DNA of 46,325 bases from an uncultured Pelagibacteraceae bacterium (GCA_902593405.1 CACJIB010000008.1:1-46325), one strand, 5' to 3'; shown: positions 17,846 to 27,353, counted from the first letter of the stretch. Notes: generated by a model from the letters alone, not told the origin. Translations and numbers: made by a program.

Positions 17846-17943
17846 TTTTTAGTTATAACTGGTTGAAACCATAACCATTATGAGAGCTTTGAAAACCCTA
17901 AAAATTGATCATATTAGGTACTTATTTACTTACTTTTTTAAGA

Positions 17944-17949
17944 TATAAT
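17944..17949 (+). promoter_or_regulatory. Consensus -10 box (TATAAT)
   Basis: A perfect TATAAT lies 20 bases before the ATG at 17970; no good -35 is visible (CTTATT at the 17-base distance). The TTG that would extend the downstream frame begins inside this box, so the -10 box argues for the later ATG start. Confidence 0.5.
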
Positions 17950-17969
17950 TGGCGCACTTACAAATTAAC

Positions 17970-18593
17970 ATGGGAAAATACAAATTAACTTGGAGAGACG
18001 TAAAACTTGAGGATTTCAAAACATATTTATTCGCCATGTTTAAGGCGTTTATTCCAAAGAAAAAAATAAAAACTTTAGATGAATTAGAGCAGTTTATTCA
18101 AACTAAATCTGCATGGGCCACTCAAGTTACTTTATATAATTATCTAAAAACTAGAATGGGAACAAGATACGTTCTTCATTTTGATAATGATGAATTCATG
18201 TCATCAGTAAATCTTGCTAAATGGAATATTTATTCAGTTGCATTACAAGATTTAACTTTTTTTACTTTTTCATATTTGAAGGTTAATTTTGATTATCAGG
18301 ATATTCATAAAGCAAACGAAATTTTCAATAAAATTTTAGATGACGAAATTTCTAATAAGATGCCGTTAGATATTATTGATGAAGCTAGGAAAAGTTTTGA
18401 TGAACGATTAGAGAAAATAAATTGGGATGTTTATTATCAAGACTTACCTTTTAATCCTAGTGCTCTTACTTTATATAAGTGGGCTCCAATTGCAGATGAA
18501 TTAAAAACTTTAGATCGAAAGATTGTTTTAAATTCGATGATTTTAAAATGGGATGTTGTTAAACAAGAGTTTAAAGATTTAATTCACTTTTAA
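17970..18593 (+). CDS. Conserved hypothetical protein
   Basis: I do not recognise this family. Starting at ATG 17970 (not TTG 17949, which overlaps the TATAAT box) it has 207 residues. It is soluble, without signal peptide or membrane segments, rich in aromatic residues and largely helical by eye. Stretches include [20 protein letters not shown] at the start and [22 protein letters not shown] near residue 160. It sits between the symporter operon (divergent) and acetyl-CoA synthetase (convergent, four-base overlap), so a link to acetate metabolism is possible but only by position. Confidence 0.75.
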   Translation: MGKYKLTWRDVKLEDFKTYLFAMFKAFIPKKKIKTLDELEQFIQTKSAWATQVTLYNYLKTRMGTRYVLHFDNDEFMSSVNLAKWNIYSVALQDLTFFTFSYLKVNFDYQDIHKANEIFNKILDDEISNKMPLDIIDEARKSFDERLEKINWDVYYQDLPFNPSALTLYKWAPIADELKTLDRKIVLNSMILKWDVVKQEFKDLIHF

Positions 18594-20686
18594 ATATTTT
18601 TTCTATTGTCAACTAAACTATCAACTACACTTGGATCTGCCAGAGTAGTAGTGTCCCCTAATTGACCATGTTCATTAGCAGCAATCTTTCTTAGAATTCT
18701 TCTCATTATTTTTCCTGATCTCGTTTTAGGAAGACCTGGAGTAAAATGAATTAGGTCTGGAGTTGCTAAAGGTCCAATTTGTTTTCTAACCCAAAGTTTT
18801 AAATCTCTTTCTAACTCACCAGTTTCGTTTTCTCCTGCATTAAGGGTTACATAACAATACAATCCGTTACCTTTAATATCATGAGGGTAACCAACTACAG
18901 CAGCTTCAGCTACTTTTGGATGAGCAACAAACGCACTTTCAATTTCAGCTGTTCCAAGATTATGTCCCGAAACAATAATTACATCATCTACACGACCAGT
19001 GATCCAGTAATAACCATCTTTATCTCTTCGACATCCATCACCAGTGAAATATTTTCCGTTAAATTGAGAAAAGTATGTATCTATAAATCTTTGATGATCA
19101 CCATAAACAGTTCTCATTTGTCCAGGCCATGATTGAGCTATACATAATCTTCCTTCTCCAGCTCCTTTAATTTCTTTACCGTTTTTATCTACAAGCACTG
19201 GCTTAATTCCATAGAAAGGTTTTGTTGCAGATCCAGGTTTAAGAGGAATTGCACCTGTTTGAGGAGCAATCATTATACCTCCGGTTTCTGTTTGCCACCA
19301 AGTATCTACAATTGGGCATTTGGAATTACCTACAGTTTTATAGTACCACATCCAAGCCTCTGGATTTATTGGTTCTCCTACTGTTCCCAAAAGTTTAAGG
19401 GATTTTCTAGAGGTTTTTTTAACTGGTTTATCTCCCTCTCGCATTAATGCTCTAATTGCAGTTGGTGCTGTATAAAATGTATTTACTTTATATTTATCAA
19501 CTATTTGCCACCACCTTGAACTATCAGGATAATTTGGAATTCCTTCAAACATTATAGTTGTTGCACCATTCGAAAGTGGCCCATAAATAATATAACTGTG
19601 TCCAGTTACCCAACCAATATCAGCAGTACACCAATAAATATCTTTTGGTTTATAGTTGAAAATATATTGATGTGTCATTGATGCATAAACCATATATCCA
19701 CCGGTAGTATGAAGAACTCCTTTAGGTTTACCTGTTGAACCGGAAGTATATAAGATAAATAAAGGATCTTCTGCATTCATTTCTTCAGGTTCACAATGAT
19801 TTGGAACGTCTTTAATTAAATCATCAAACCAAACATCTCTATTTTGATCCCAGTTTATGTAATTTCCTGTTCGTTTTACAACAATGCATTTCTTAACATT
19901 TGGGCAACTCATTAAAGCTTCATCTACTGTATATTTCAATGGAATAGTTTTTCCACCTCGCACTCCTTCATCTGCAGTAATGATGTATTCAGATTCACAA
20001 TCATTCACTCTTCCCGAAATAGAATCTGCTGAAAAACCTCCAAAAATAATCGAATGAACTGCACCAATTCTTACACAAGCCAGCATTAAAATTGCTAACT
20101 CTGGTATCATAGTTAAATAAATTGTTACACGATCACCTTTTTTAATTCCTAATTTTTTTAAACCATTGGCTGCTTTCGAAACTTTTTGGTGAAGTTGTTT
20201 ATAAGAAATTTTTTGACTATCTTTTGGATCATCACCCACCCAAATAATAGCAGTTTTATCTTTTTTATCTTTTAAGTGTCTATCAATACAATTTGTTGAA
20301 GCATTTAAAGTACCATCTTCAAACCATTTAATTTTTACTTCTTTTGTGCTGTATTTTACGTCTTTAATTTTTTTATAAGGTTTTATCCATGTAATTCTTT
20401 TTCCTTCTTTTCTCCAAAATTCATCATTACTCTTTATAGATTGAGAATATTTTTGTTGGTATTTACTTTTGTTTGCTAAGCTACTTTTAACCCATTCTGG
20501 CTTTGTTTTAATAACAACTTCAGGAGGTGTATTTCCGTTTTCTTTTTTTGCTTTAATTTTTTTTTTTAATTTTTTGGAAGTTTTTTTTCTAACTTTAGAT
20601 TTTTTTTTAACCTTTTTTGAGGTTTTTTTTCTAACTTTAGACTTTTTTTTTCTTACCTTGCTTTTCTTTTTCTTTTTTTTTGGCAT
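18590..20686 (-). CDS. acs: Acetyl-CoA synthetase with a lysine-rich N-terminal tail
   Basis: Acs activates acetate with ATP to acetyl-CoA through acetyl-AMP. From about residue 50 the 698-residue protein is a normal ANL-superfamily enzyme: PEWVKSSLA, the P-loop [43 protein letters not shown] and the C-terminal [11 protein letters not shown] with the acetylatable lysine. Residues 2-48 are extra: 29 Lys and 3 Arg in the first 48 positions, with SKVRKK recurring at 9, 16 and 30. No ATG, GTG or TTG occurs between codon 1 and the core, so the tail is not a start-site artefact. The nearby symporter may supply acetate. Confidence 0.95.
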   Translation of the reverse strand: MPKKKKKKSKVRKKKSKVRKKTSKKVKKKSKVRKKTSKKLKKKIKAKKENGNTPPEVVIKTKPEWVKSSLANKSKYQQKYSQSIKSNDEFWRKEGKRITWIKPYKKIKDVKYSTKEVKIKWFEDGTLNASTNCIDRHLKDKKDKTAIIWVGDDPKDSQKISYKQLHQKVSKAANGLKKLGIKKGDRVTIYLTMIPELAILMLACVRIGAVHSIIFGGFSADSISGRVNDCESEYIITADEGVRGGKTIPLKYTVDEALMSCPNVKKCIVVKRTGNYINWDQNRDVWFDDLIKDVPNHCEPEEMNAEDPLFILYTSGSTGKPKGVLHTTGGYMVYASMTHQYIFNYKPKDIYWCTADIGWVTGHSYIIYGPLSNGATTIMFEGIPNYPDSSRWWQIVDKYKVNTFYTAPTAIRALMREGDKPVKKTSRKSLKLLGTVGEPINPEAWMWYYKTVGNSKCPIVDTWWQTETGGIMIAPQTGAIPLKPGSATKPFYGIKPVLVDKNGKEIKGAGEGRLCIAQSWPGQMRTVYGDHQRFIDTYFSQFNGKYFTGDGCRRDKDGYYWITGRVDDVIIVSGHNLGTAEIESAFVAHPKVAEAAVVGYPHDIKGNGLYCYVTLNAGENETGELERDLKLWVRKQIGPLATPDLIHFTPGLPKTRSGKIMRRILRKIAANEHGQLGDTTTLADPSVVDSLVDNRKNI
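20571..20641 (-). repeat. 42-base tandem repeat coding for the Acs lysine-rich tail
   Basis: The 19-base block at 20581-20599 recurs exactly at 20623-20641, a pitch of 42 bases or 14 codons, with imperfect similarity upstream. The repeat encodes the [10 protein letters not shown] units of the Acs tail and keeps the reading frame. Confidence 0.8.
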
Positions 20687-20701
20687 AGGATAATTTTTTT
20701 T

Positions 20702-21115
20702 TTAAATTCTACTCATGTTATTTATAATTTTCCAGCTTTTATAATCAACAGGCATTACAGAAAGCCTACTTTGCTTTATCAGAGCTAAATGGCTTAAATC
20801 CTTATTTATTTTAATACTTTCGAGCGTTATAGGCTTCGAAAATTTACTTTTAAATTGAACAGTCACAGCAACGAACCTTCCCGTTTTGTCAGTTTTATCT
20901 ATATAAGATTCTTTAATAACTTTTACAATTCCAACTATCTCCTTTCCGATATTTGAATGATAAAAAAAACAAAGATCCCCTCTCTTCATACTCTTTAAAT
21001 TTTTAGCAGCTTGATAATTTCTAACACCATCCCAAGGTGCACCTTTAACTCCAGCTTTTTTTTGTTGATCAATTGACCAGACATCCGGCTCAGATTTAAT
21101 TAACCAATATTTCAT
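20702..21115 (-). CDS. EVE domain protein
   Basis: The 137-residue protein is a single EVE (PUA-like) domain: MKYWLIKSEPDVWSID at the start, then GVRNYQAAKNLKSMKRGDLCFFYHSN, GIVKVIKESY, VTVQFKSKFSKPITLESIK and LALIKQSRLSVMPV. EVE proteins, including human THYN1, bind modified bases in DNA or RNA; some bacterial versions act in restriction. A housekeeping role is likelier for this free-standing form. It lies upstream of acs and downstream of the FkbM gene, all on the minus strand. Confidence 0.92.
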   Translation of the reverse strand: MKYWLIKSEPDVWSIDQQKKAGVKGAPWDGVRNYQAAKNLKSMKRGDLCFFYHSNIGKEIVGIVKVIKESYIDKTDKTGRFVAVTVQFKSKFSKPITLESIKINKDLSHLALIKQSRLSVMPVDYKSWKIINNMSRI

Positions 21116-21124
21116 TATGTAATT

Positions 21125-21826
21125 TTATTTATCAAATCTACTTCTTATTAATATATTTAATCTTTTGTAATGTTTTCTATGAATAAAAGGAAGCAATTTT
21201 GAGACTAAGTTGTTCCAGGCCGATTTCTTTTTCGAAAAAAACCAATCAATTTTATTATGATCTAAACCAAACCCATAGTACGAAAAATCATTTTTAATTA
21301 ATTTTTTTAAAATTTTAATTTTTTGAAATTTATTTAGGTGTAAATATTCTAATGAAATATTTTTAATCTTGTATTTTTTTAAATTTAAAGACATTATTAC
21401 CTCATAATCGCTGCCTTCGATATCAATAGAAAAGTAATCTATTATTTTATTTTTAAAATATTTTAACAAAAAATTATTTATTGAAATAGTAGCTATTTTT
21501 TTTGTTTTAATTTTAGACCCGGGAAAATGTCTTTTAATATGATTGATATCACTAGAAAATAATTGGTAAAATGGAGCATCTTTCTCGCTAAAAAAAAAAT
21601 TAATTTTATTTTTTTTTTTACCAGTTATAGCAAAGTTAAAAATTTTAACAGACTTATATTTCTTCCATGATTTTTTTAAAGTATTTATATTTGATGGATT
21701 TGCCTCAACTATAAAAATATTTTTATTTTTTGATTTATGTTTTTTAACAAATTCAGAAAAACCATCTCTAAAACCAGTTGTTGGATCTAAATCTCCTGCT
21801 CCACCTCCTATGTGTAAAAAATTCAT
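21125..21826 (-). CDS. FkbM-family methyltransferase
   Basis: The 233-residue protein has a Rossmann methyltransferase pattern: an FLHIGGGAGDLDP glycine-rich loop at the start, IFIVEANPSN as the acidic strand, VKIFNFAITGKK, and the FkbM signature KIIDYFSIDIEGSDYEVIMSL near residue 140. FkbM enzymes O-methylate sugars or polyketides; the acceptor is not evident. The C-terminal third is Lys/Phe-rich and less conserved. It lies 19 bases downstream of tsaD and may share its transcript. Confidence 0.82.
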   Translation of the reverse strand: MNFLHIGGGAGDLDPTTGFRDGFSEFVKKHKSKNKNIFIVEANPSNINTLKKSWKKYKSVKIFNFAITGKKKNKINFFFSEKDAPFYQLFSSDINHIKRHFPGSKIKTKKIATISINNFLLKYFKNKIIDYFSIDIEGSDYEVIMSLNLKKYKIKNISLEYLHLNKFQKIKILKKLIKNDFSYYGFGLDHNKIDWFFSKKKSAWNNLVSKLLPFIHRKHYKRLNILIRSRFDK

Positions 21827-21845
21827 ATTATTATGTTGTATATCA

Positions 21846-22919
21846 TTATAATTTTACACCTGCACCTTTAAGAAATACTGCATCTTCATCTAATGGCCAT
21901 CTAGGTTTTGCTGGATAATCTAAATAATTAAATTTATTAAGTTTAAATTTTTCTAAACCTACCATTGCAATCATTGCTGCATTATCTCCACAAAACTCTA
22001 TAGGTGGAAAAATACTTTTATAATTATTTTCTTCACATAGATTAATTAACATAGACCTAATTTTTTTATTTGCTGCAACTCCTCCAGCAACAACGAAAAT
22101 TTTTTCATTTAATTCATTTATTTTTTCAAATTCAGTAAAAGCAATCTTTGTTTTTTTATATAAAATTTCCTCAATTGTTTTTTGAAAAGATGCTGCAAGA
22201 TCATATTTATCTTGTTCTGATTTAATTGTTTTGCTTATCTTCAACACGGCAGTTTTTAGACCTGCAAAAGAAAGATTGCATCCTCCTTTGCTGAAAATTG
22301 GTTTTGGTAAATCATATTTTTCTGGATCACCTTTTTTAGCTAAAATTTCTATTTGAGGTCCTCCCGGAAATTCTATTCCTAAAAGCTTTGCCGTTTTGTC
22401 AAACGCCTCACCTAATGCATCATCAATAGTTGTTCCTAATCTTTTATATTTACCAAGGTTCTGAACACTTAAATATTGTGAGTGCCCGCCTGAAATTAAA
22501 AGAAGTAAATATGGATAATTTAAATTTGTATTTAGTTTTGGACTTAAAGCATGTCCCTCTAAATGATTAACAGCAATAAAAGGTTTATTCGTTGCTGTTG
22601 CGAAAGCTTTACCAAAACTTAACCCAACTGATAAACAAACAATTAATCCGGGACCAGCGGTAGAAGCAACTGCATCTATTTCCTCAATTTTTCTTCCACT
22701 TTCATCAATAGCTTTTTTGACAATCCAATCAATTTTTTCAATGTGTGAACGTGCTGCTAGTTCAGGAACTACACCACCAAACTCCCTATGAACCTCCACT
22801 TGGCTAGAAACAATGTTAGATAAAACTACTGGGAATCCCTCTTCATTTTCAGTTATTAAAGAAGCTGCTGTTTCATCACAACTAGATTCTATTCCAAGAA
22901 TTAAGGGTTTTTTGCTCAT
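21846..22919 (-). CDS. tsaD: tRNA threonylcarbamoyladenosine transferase TsaD
   Basis: TsaD transfers the threonylcarbamoyl group to A37 of ANN-reading tRNAs, together with TsaB and TsaE. The 357-residue ASKHA-fold protein has LGIESSCDETAASL, the metal-binding NHLEGHAL motif near residue 113, LLLISGGHSQYL, FPGGPQIE, FAGLKTAVL, VVAGGVAANKKIR and FCGDNAAMIA. It diverges from hemC across only 54 bases, so both promoters must sit in that space. Confidence 0.97.
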   Translation of the reverse strand: MSKKPLILGIESSCDETAASLITENEEGFPVVLSNIVSSQVEVHREFGGVVPELAARSHIEKIDWIVKKAIDESGRKIEEIDAVASTAGPGLIVCLSVGLSFGKAFATATNKPFIAVNHLEGHALSPKLNTNLNYPYLLLLISGGHSQYLSVQNLGKYKRLGTTIDDALGEAFDKTAKLLGIEFPGGPQIEILAKKGDPEKYDLPKPIFSKGGCNLSFAGLKTAVLKISKTIKSEQDKYDLAASFQKTIEEILYKKTKIAFTEFEKINELNEKIFVVAGGVAANKKIRSMLINLCEENNYKSIFPPIEFCGDNAAMIAMVGLEKFKLNKFNYLDYPAKPRWPLDEDAVFLKGAGVKL

Positions 22920-22973
22920 TCAAATAGTTTTTAATAATTGTACAATCTTTATACAAGTAAGAAATAATTTTTT

Positions 22974-23891
22974 ATGAAAAAAAAAATAATAATTGGATCT
23001 AGGGGTAGCAAGCTTGCCTTACTTTATGCCCAACAAGCTAAAGATAAGATTATTGAAAATACCGACCTTGGTAATGAAGATATTTTAATTAAATCAATTA
23101 CAACTAAAGGTGACGAAGTACAGGATATAAGATTATCTGAGCTTGGTGGCAAAGGTTTGTTTTCTACTAATATTGAAAAAGAACTTCAGTTAAAAAATAT
23201 TGATATTGCAGTCCATGCACTGAAAGATATGCCTGCTAATGAAACAAAAGGATTAACAACAGACTTTTTCCTTGAAAGAAATGACGCTAGAGAGATTTTA
23301 ATTGCAAAGAACAAAAAAAAACTTAAAGACTTGGATCAAAAGTCAATTATTGGTACCTCATCATACAGAAGAGAATTTCAAATAAAAAAAATTAGACAAG
23401 ATTTGAACTGTAAACTAATCAGAGGAAATGTAGATACTAGAATTAGAAAATTGAATGAAGGGATGTATGATGCAATTATTTTGTCTTATGCTGGTATCAA
23501 AATTTTAAAATTTGAAAATGAAATCTCAGAAATTTTTCCAGTTGAAGAAATAATTCCTAGTGCAGGACAAGGCGTAATTGCTCTTCAATGCAGGGAGAAT
23601 GATGATGAGACAATTTCTATTTTAAACAAAATTAATCATGAGGAAACACATAAAAGAGCTCACCTTGAGAGAAATATTTTAAAAGTTTTAGATGGAGATT
23701 GTGAAACAGCGATTGGTGCTCATTCAGTGGTTGATGGAGATAAGATTATAGTGGAGGCTGAACTTTTTTCTCTAGATGGTACACAAAGGTTTTATGAAAA
23801 AAAAGTTGGTAATTTGAATGAGTTTAAAGAAATCGGTAAAGAAATTGGAATACTTTTAAAAACAAAATCAAATAATTCATATAAAAGATAA
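22974..23891 (+). CDS. hemC: Hydroxymethylbilane synthase (porphobilinogen deaminase)
   Basis: HemC polymerises four porphobilinogens into hydroxymethylbilane. The 305-residue protein shows IIGSRGSKLALLYAQQ, TTKGDEVQD, the active-site segment VHALKDMP, GTSSYRREFQIK, LIRGNVDTRIRKL, PSAGQGVIALQCR and DGDCETAIGAHS, where the Cys carries the dipyrromethane cofactor. It is followed two bases later by hemD, the next enzyme of haem synthesis, relevant to the ccm operon at the end of the window. Confidence 0.97.
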   Translation: MKKKIIIGSRGSKLALLYAQQAKDKIIENTDLGNEDILIKSITTKGDEVQDIRLSELGGKGLFSTNIEKELQLKNIDIAVHALKDMPANETKGLTTDFFLERNDAREILIAKNKKKLKDLDQKSIIGTSSYRREFQIKKIRQDLNCKLIRGNVDTRIRKLNEGMYDAIILSYAGIKILKFENEISEIFPVEEIIPSAGQGVIALQCRENDDETISILNKINHEETHKRAHLERNILKVLDGDCETAIGAHSVVDGDKIIVEAELFSLDGTQRFYEKKVGNLNEFKEIGKEIGILLKTKSNNSYKR

Positions 23892-23892
23892 T

Positions 23893-24591
23893 ATGCATAT
23901 TTTGTTAACTAGACCACTGGAGGATTGTTATGAAATGATTTTAAAATTTCAATCATTAGGACATCAAGTTTCTCATCTTCCATTAATAAGAATTGAAAAG
24001 GTCAATTATGAAGAGATTAACTTTTCTGAATATGGTGGAATTGTTTTTACTAGTACAAATGCAGTAAAATTTTTAAATACAGTAAAATTAGATAAAAATA
24101 TTAAATGCTTTTGTGTTGGAAATGCTACAGAAAATAAAGCAAGAAGTGTTGGTTTTCAAAATACAATTGCAGCTGAAGGAAATGTTACAAACTTAAAAGA
24201 GTTAATTATACAAAGTTATGAGTCCAAAAATAAAGAATTACTTTACTTTAGTGGTGAAACAATATCAGTTGATTTAGATCAACAGTTATTAAGCGAAGGT
24301 TTTAAGGTAAAAAGAATTATTAATTACAGAGTAAATCATAATCAAAAATTTGATGAGAAATTTGCTAATGAATTAAAATTAAATATGCCTGATATGGTCT
24401 ATATTTACTCTCAAAATAGTGCGTCAAGTTTCTTAAATTTCATAAAGATTTACCAAACCGAAAATTTATGGATGAATACAAATTTGATGTGTATAGGCGA
24501 AAAAACCTCGTCAATACTGAACGAAATCAAATGGAAAAAGATTTTTCTTTTTAACCCTGGAGAAGAAGAGTTTTTGTTATATAAAATTTAG
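23893..24591 (+). CDS. hemD: Uroporphyrinogen-III synthase
   Basis: HemD closes hydroxymethylbilane to uroporphyrinogen III with inversion of ring D. The 232-residue protein has the two-domain HemD pattern: ILLTRPLED, VSHLPLIRIE, YGGIVFTSTNAVKF, KCFCVGNATENKAR, LLYFSGETIS, KRIINYRV, MVYIYSQNSASSFLNF and LMCIGEKTSSILN. HemD sequences diverge strongly, but these landmarks and the position directly after hemC make the call firm. Confidence 0.93.
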   Translation: MHILLTRPLEDCYEMILKFQSLGHQVSHLPLIRIEKVNYEEINFSEYGGIVFTSTNAVKFLNTVKLDKNIKCFCVGNATENKARSVGFQNTIAAEGNVTNLKELIIQSYESKNKELLYFSGETISVDLDQQLLSEGFKVKRIINYRVNHNQKFDEKFANELKLNMPDMVYIYSQNSASSFLNFIKIYQTENLWMNTNLMCIGEKTSSILNEIKWKKIFLFNPGEEEFLLYKI

Positions 24592-24593
24592 AA

Positions 24594-25679
24594 ATGGAAT
24601 TAATTAATAATTTTTCAGAGATATTTTTATCAGTATGGAATAAAGGAATTCTTGGTGTTGATATCTTTCAAATCTTAATTGGTATTGGAATATTTTTATT
24701 ATTCTTAATTTTTAGAGGTTTAATAAGCAAATTAGTTATTAAAAAATTGGAAATTATCTCGAAAAGAACAACGAATAAATTAGATGATACTTTTGTTCAC
24801 TCACTTGTAGGTCCAGCAAGATTTTTACCAATTGTATTAGGATTTTTTATTGCAAGCTACTACATGACTTTCTCACTAGAAGGAAGAGAAGTGGTAGATA
24901 CAATTAATAGAACTTTGATCACTATTTTAATTTTTTGGGTAATTCACCAAATCATAGAACCAATCTCATACATACTTAGTGGTTTAGACAAATTGTTAAC
25001 AAGAGAACTTATTGGCTGGATAATTAAATCGTTAAAAATTTTAATTTTTATTTTAGGTTTAGCAGCAGTTTTAGAGTTGTGGGGAATTAAAATAGGTCCA
25101 ATCATTGCAGGTCTTGGATTGTTTGGTGTTGCTGTAGCATTAGGGGCACAAGATCTATTCAAAAATTTAATATCAGGAATTTTAGTTTTAGTTGAAAAGA
25201 GATTTAAAATTGGAGATTGGATAGCTGTCGAGGGTATTATTGAAGGTGTAGTAGAAAAGATTGGATTTAGATCAACAACAATTAGAAAGTTTGATAAATC
25301 TCTTGCTATTATTCCAAATTTCCAATTTGCCGAAAACGCAGTCGTAAATGTAAGTGAAACTTCAAATTGGTTAATCAGTTGGATTATTACACTTCAATAT
25401 GACACTACGGTAGATCAGTTAAAAAAAATTAGAGATGAAATCGAAAGTCATATTAATTCAAGCGAAGATTATAATACCTCAATTGGTGTTGCGGTAAGAG
25501 TTGATAAATTTTCTGATAGTTCAATAGATATGTATGTAAGATGCTTTACAAAAACAGGAAGTTGGAATAATTGGTTAGATGTTAAAGAAAGATTAGCAAT
25601 TGCGATCAAAGAAATTGTTGAAAAAAACGGTGCTTCATTTGCTTTCCCAAGTCAGTCGATTTATGTTGAGAAAAAATGA
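24594..25679 (+). CDS. Small-conductance mechanosensitive channel, MscS family
   Basis: The 361-residue protein has an N-terminal extension with about four membrane segments (25-45, 65-85, 105-125, 145-165). The MscS core follows: the pore helix IIAGLGLFGVAVALGAQDLFKNLISGILVL, where small residues line the pore, and the beta domain FKIGDWIAVEGIIEGVVEKIGFRSTTIRKFDKSLAIIPN. The C-terminal alpha/beta domain follows to the end. It opens under membrane tension during hypo-osmotic shock. It begins two bases after hemD and overlaps yggT by four bases. Confidence 0.93.
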   Translation: MELINNFSEIFLSVWNKGILGVDIFQILIGIGIFLLFLIFRGLISKLVIKKLEIISKRTTNKLDDTFVHSLVGPARFLPIVLGFFIASYYMTFSLEGREVVDTINRTLITILIFWVIHQIIEPISYILSGLDKLLTRELIGWIIKSLKILIFILGLAAVLELWGIKIGPIIAGLGLFGVAVALGAQDLFKNLISGILVLVEKRFKIGDWIAVEGIIEGVVEKIGFRSTTIRKFDKSLAIIPNFQFAENAVVNVSETSNWLISWIITLQYDTTVDQLKKIRDEIESHINSSEDYNTSIGVAVRVDKFSDSSIDMYVRCFTKTGSWNNWLDVKERLAIAIKEIVEKNGASFAFPSQSIYVEKK

Positions 25680-25966
25680 TAGCTATTTTTTATTTAGTTT
25701 TACAAATTTTAAAATTGTACTCTTATGTTGTAATCGCCAATGTTATTGTAAGTTGGTTAATAGCTTTTAACGTTCTTAATACTCAAAATAGGTTTGTGTA
25801 TGCAATTTTAGAGTTAAGTTACAAATTAACTGAGCCTTTTCTGAATAAAATTAGACGTTTTTTACCAAATTTAGGTTCACTAGATATTTCTCCAATCATT
25901 CTTCTTTTATTGATTTGGTTTATCGAAATGTGTATGAAGCTGTACATTGCACCAATGATTTTTTAA
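25676..25966 (+). CDS. YggT family membrane protein
   Basis: The 96-residue protein has two hydrophobic halves, LVLQILKLYSYVVIANVIVSWLI and IILLLLIWFIEMCMKL, joined by the YggT motif TEPFLNKIRRFLPNLGSLDISPI. YggT proteins occur in bacteria and plastids (CCB3 relatives); their biochemical role is unresolved. It sits between mscS (four-base overlap) and folD (9 bases), in the hemC-led transcript. Confidence 0.9.
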   Translation: MIAIFYLVLQILKLYSYVVIANVIVSWLIAFNVLNTQNRFVYAILELSYKLTEPFLNKIRRFLPNLGSLDISPIILLLLIWFIEMCMKLYIAPMIF

Positions 25967-25975
25967 GAGAGAAAT

Positions 25976-26821
25976 ATGATTTTAATTGATGGAAAAAAAG
26001 CAGCGGCAGAATTAAGAGCAGAGTTAAAGGAAGAAGTTGCAGAGTTAAAATCAAAACATAATAAAGTACCAGGTTTAACAGTAATACTGATTGGTGATTT
26101 AACACCTAGTCAGATTTATGTAAGAAATAAAGAGAAGTCAGCAAATGAGGTGGGATTAAAATCTGAAGTAATTAAATATCCAGATTCAGTTGAAGAGAAG
26201 ACTGTTCTAGAAAAAATTCAGGAACTAAACAGTGATGAAACTGTTTCGGGAATTTTAGTTCAACTTCCTTTACCTAAGCATATTGACAAGCAGAAGGTCA
26301 TAGAAGCTATTGATCCCTCAAAAGACGTAGATGGATTTCATCCAATGAATGTAGGTAATCTTTCATCTGGTTATGAAAGTTCGATACCTTGTACTCCGCT
26401 TGGATGTTATTTGTTGATAAAAAAAATTGAACCTAATTTAAGTGGTAAAAAAGCTGTAGTTGTGGGTAGATCAAATTTAAATGGTAAACCAATGACACAA
26501 CTTCTTTTGAAAGAAAATTGTACCGTAACTATAACACATTCAAAAACTAAAGATTTAAAAGCTGAATGTTTAGAGGCAGATATAATTGTTGCAGCTGTAG
26601 GTATACCCGAACTTGTTAGAGGAGATTGGATTAAGAAAGATGCTATTGTTATTGATGTTGGTATAAATAAAACTGATAACGGTATAGTTGGTGATGTTCA
26701 TTTTGATGAAGTTTCAAAAAATGCAAAAGCACTGACACCAGTTCCAGGCGGTGTAGGTCCAATGACCATTGCTTGTTTGCTTAAAAATACGATCGACTGT
26801 TTCAAAAGATCGCAAATTTAA
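25976..26821 (+). CDS. folD: Bifunctional methylenetetrahydrofolate dehydrogenase / cyclohydrolase
   Basis: FolD interconverts 5,10-methylene-, methenyl- and 10-formyl-THF; 10-formyl-THF is the one-carbon donor for PurH. The 281-residue protein has VILIGDLTPSQIYVRNKEK with catalytic Tyr and Lys, GILVQLPLPKH, DPSKDVDGFHPMN, CTPLGCY, the NADP loop VVVGRSNLNGKPMTQLL and LTPVPGGVGPMTIACLL. AGAGAG is the likely Shine-Dalgarno sequence, four bases before the ATG region. Confidence 0.97.
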   Translation: MILIDGKKAAAELRAELKEEVAELKSKHNKVPGLTVILIGDLTPSQIYVRNKEKSANEVGLKSEVIKYPDSVEEKTVLEKIQELNSDETVSGILVQLPLPKHIDKQKVIEAIDPSKDVDGFHPMNVGNLSSGYESSIPCTPLGCYLLIKKIEPNLSGKKAVVVGRSNLNGKPMTQLLLKENCTVTITHSKTKDLKAECLEADIIVAAVGIPELVRGDWIKKDAIVIDVGINKTDNGIVGDVHFDEVSKNAKALTPVPGGVGPMTIACLLKNTIDCFKRSQI

Positions 26822-26859
26822 TAATTAAACCATAAGCTGTAATCTGTTAATTTATTAGG

Positions 26860-27063
26860 ATGAAAAAACCTAAACGACCATACAGATTTGGTATAATTTT
26901 TTTGCTTCTTACAGTTCCACCTATTGGGGCAACACAATTAGGTTGGTATTTGCATGACAAGCAAACTGGTTTTGATTATGGTATGATTGTAGGTACTGTA
27001 TCAGTAATATACGCTGCATATTTAATGTATGAAAAAAACTGGCGTGAAGAAGATGAAGATTAA
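26860..27063 (+). CDS. Small two-helix membrane protein, unknown function
   Basis: The 67-residue protein has a basic start (KKPKRPYRF), two membrane segments (about 11-30 and 40-57) joined by YLHDKQTGFDYG, and an acidic tail (NWREEDED). I do not recognise a named family. The AGG just before the ATG can serve as a Shine-Dalgarno sequence. It is three bases upstream of a SHOCT-domain membrane protein, and the two small genes look like a pair in the folD transcript. Confidence 0.72.
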   Translation: MKKPKRPYRFGIIFLLLTVPPIGATQLGWYLHDKQTGFDYGMIVGTVSVIYAAYLMYEKNWREEDED

Positions 27064-27066
27064 ATT

Positions 27067-27342
27067 ATGGAAAAAATAATTTTTTTTGGATTGGTCATTC
27101 CTATTATGGCTTATGTTTTATATTTAGGTGGAATGGCAATTATGAATGGTTTTAAGTCTAAGGAAGCTAATAGAGCTGAGAAAGAGGAAGCTGAAAGTGA
27201 GGGTAGGGAGACAAGCGAAACTTCTGATGAACAAAGCAGCAATTTAAGTGATGAACTTACTAAATTGAATGATCTAAAAGAAAAAGGAATTATTTCTCAA
27301 GAGGAATTTGAAAAGGCGAAAAATAAACTATTAAATAATTAA
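27067..27342 (+). CDS. Small membrane protein with SHOCT domain
   Basis: The 91-residue protein has one N-terminal membrane helix (about 4-24), a charged Glu-rich linker (32-60), and a C-terminal SHOCT motif ELTKLNDLKEKGIISQEEFE with the usual AKNKLL end. SHOCT motifs are short helical oligomerisation tags at the ends of otherwise unrelated proteins. Function is unknown. It is spaced by three bases from the preceding small membrane protein and 11 bases from the hydrolase gene. Confidence 0.8.
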   Translation: MEKIIFFGLVIPIMAYVLYLGGMAIMNGFKSKEANRAEKEEAESEGRETSETSDEQSSNLSDELTKLNDLKEKGIISQEEFEKAKNKLLNN

Positions 27343-27353
27343 ATAGTTTAATC

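Noticed and set aside
17835..17943. Short palindromes (GTTATAAC, TGGTT-GA-AACCA) upstream of the symporter operon as an operator
   Set aside because: They are brief and overlapping, and without a recognised regulator or a second copy elsewhere in the window I cannot support a binding site.
17949..17969. TTG start for the hypothetical gene at 17970
   Set aside because: The TTG overlaps a perfect TATAAT -10 box and adds seven residues without support.
20469..20693. Plus-strand frame rich in Phe and Leu opposite the acs start
   Set aside because: It is the complement of the Lys-rich Acs tail; the hydrophobic residues come from poly-T, not from a real membrane protein.
20540..20705. Long T runs as intrinsic terminators
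   Set aside because: They encode lysines on the minus strand and have no GC-rich stem before them.
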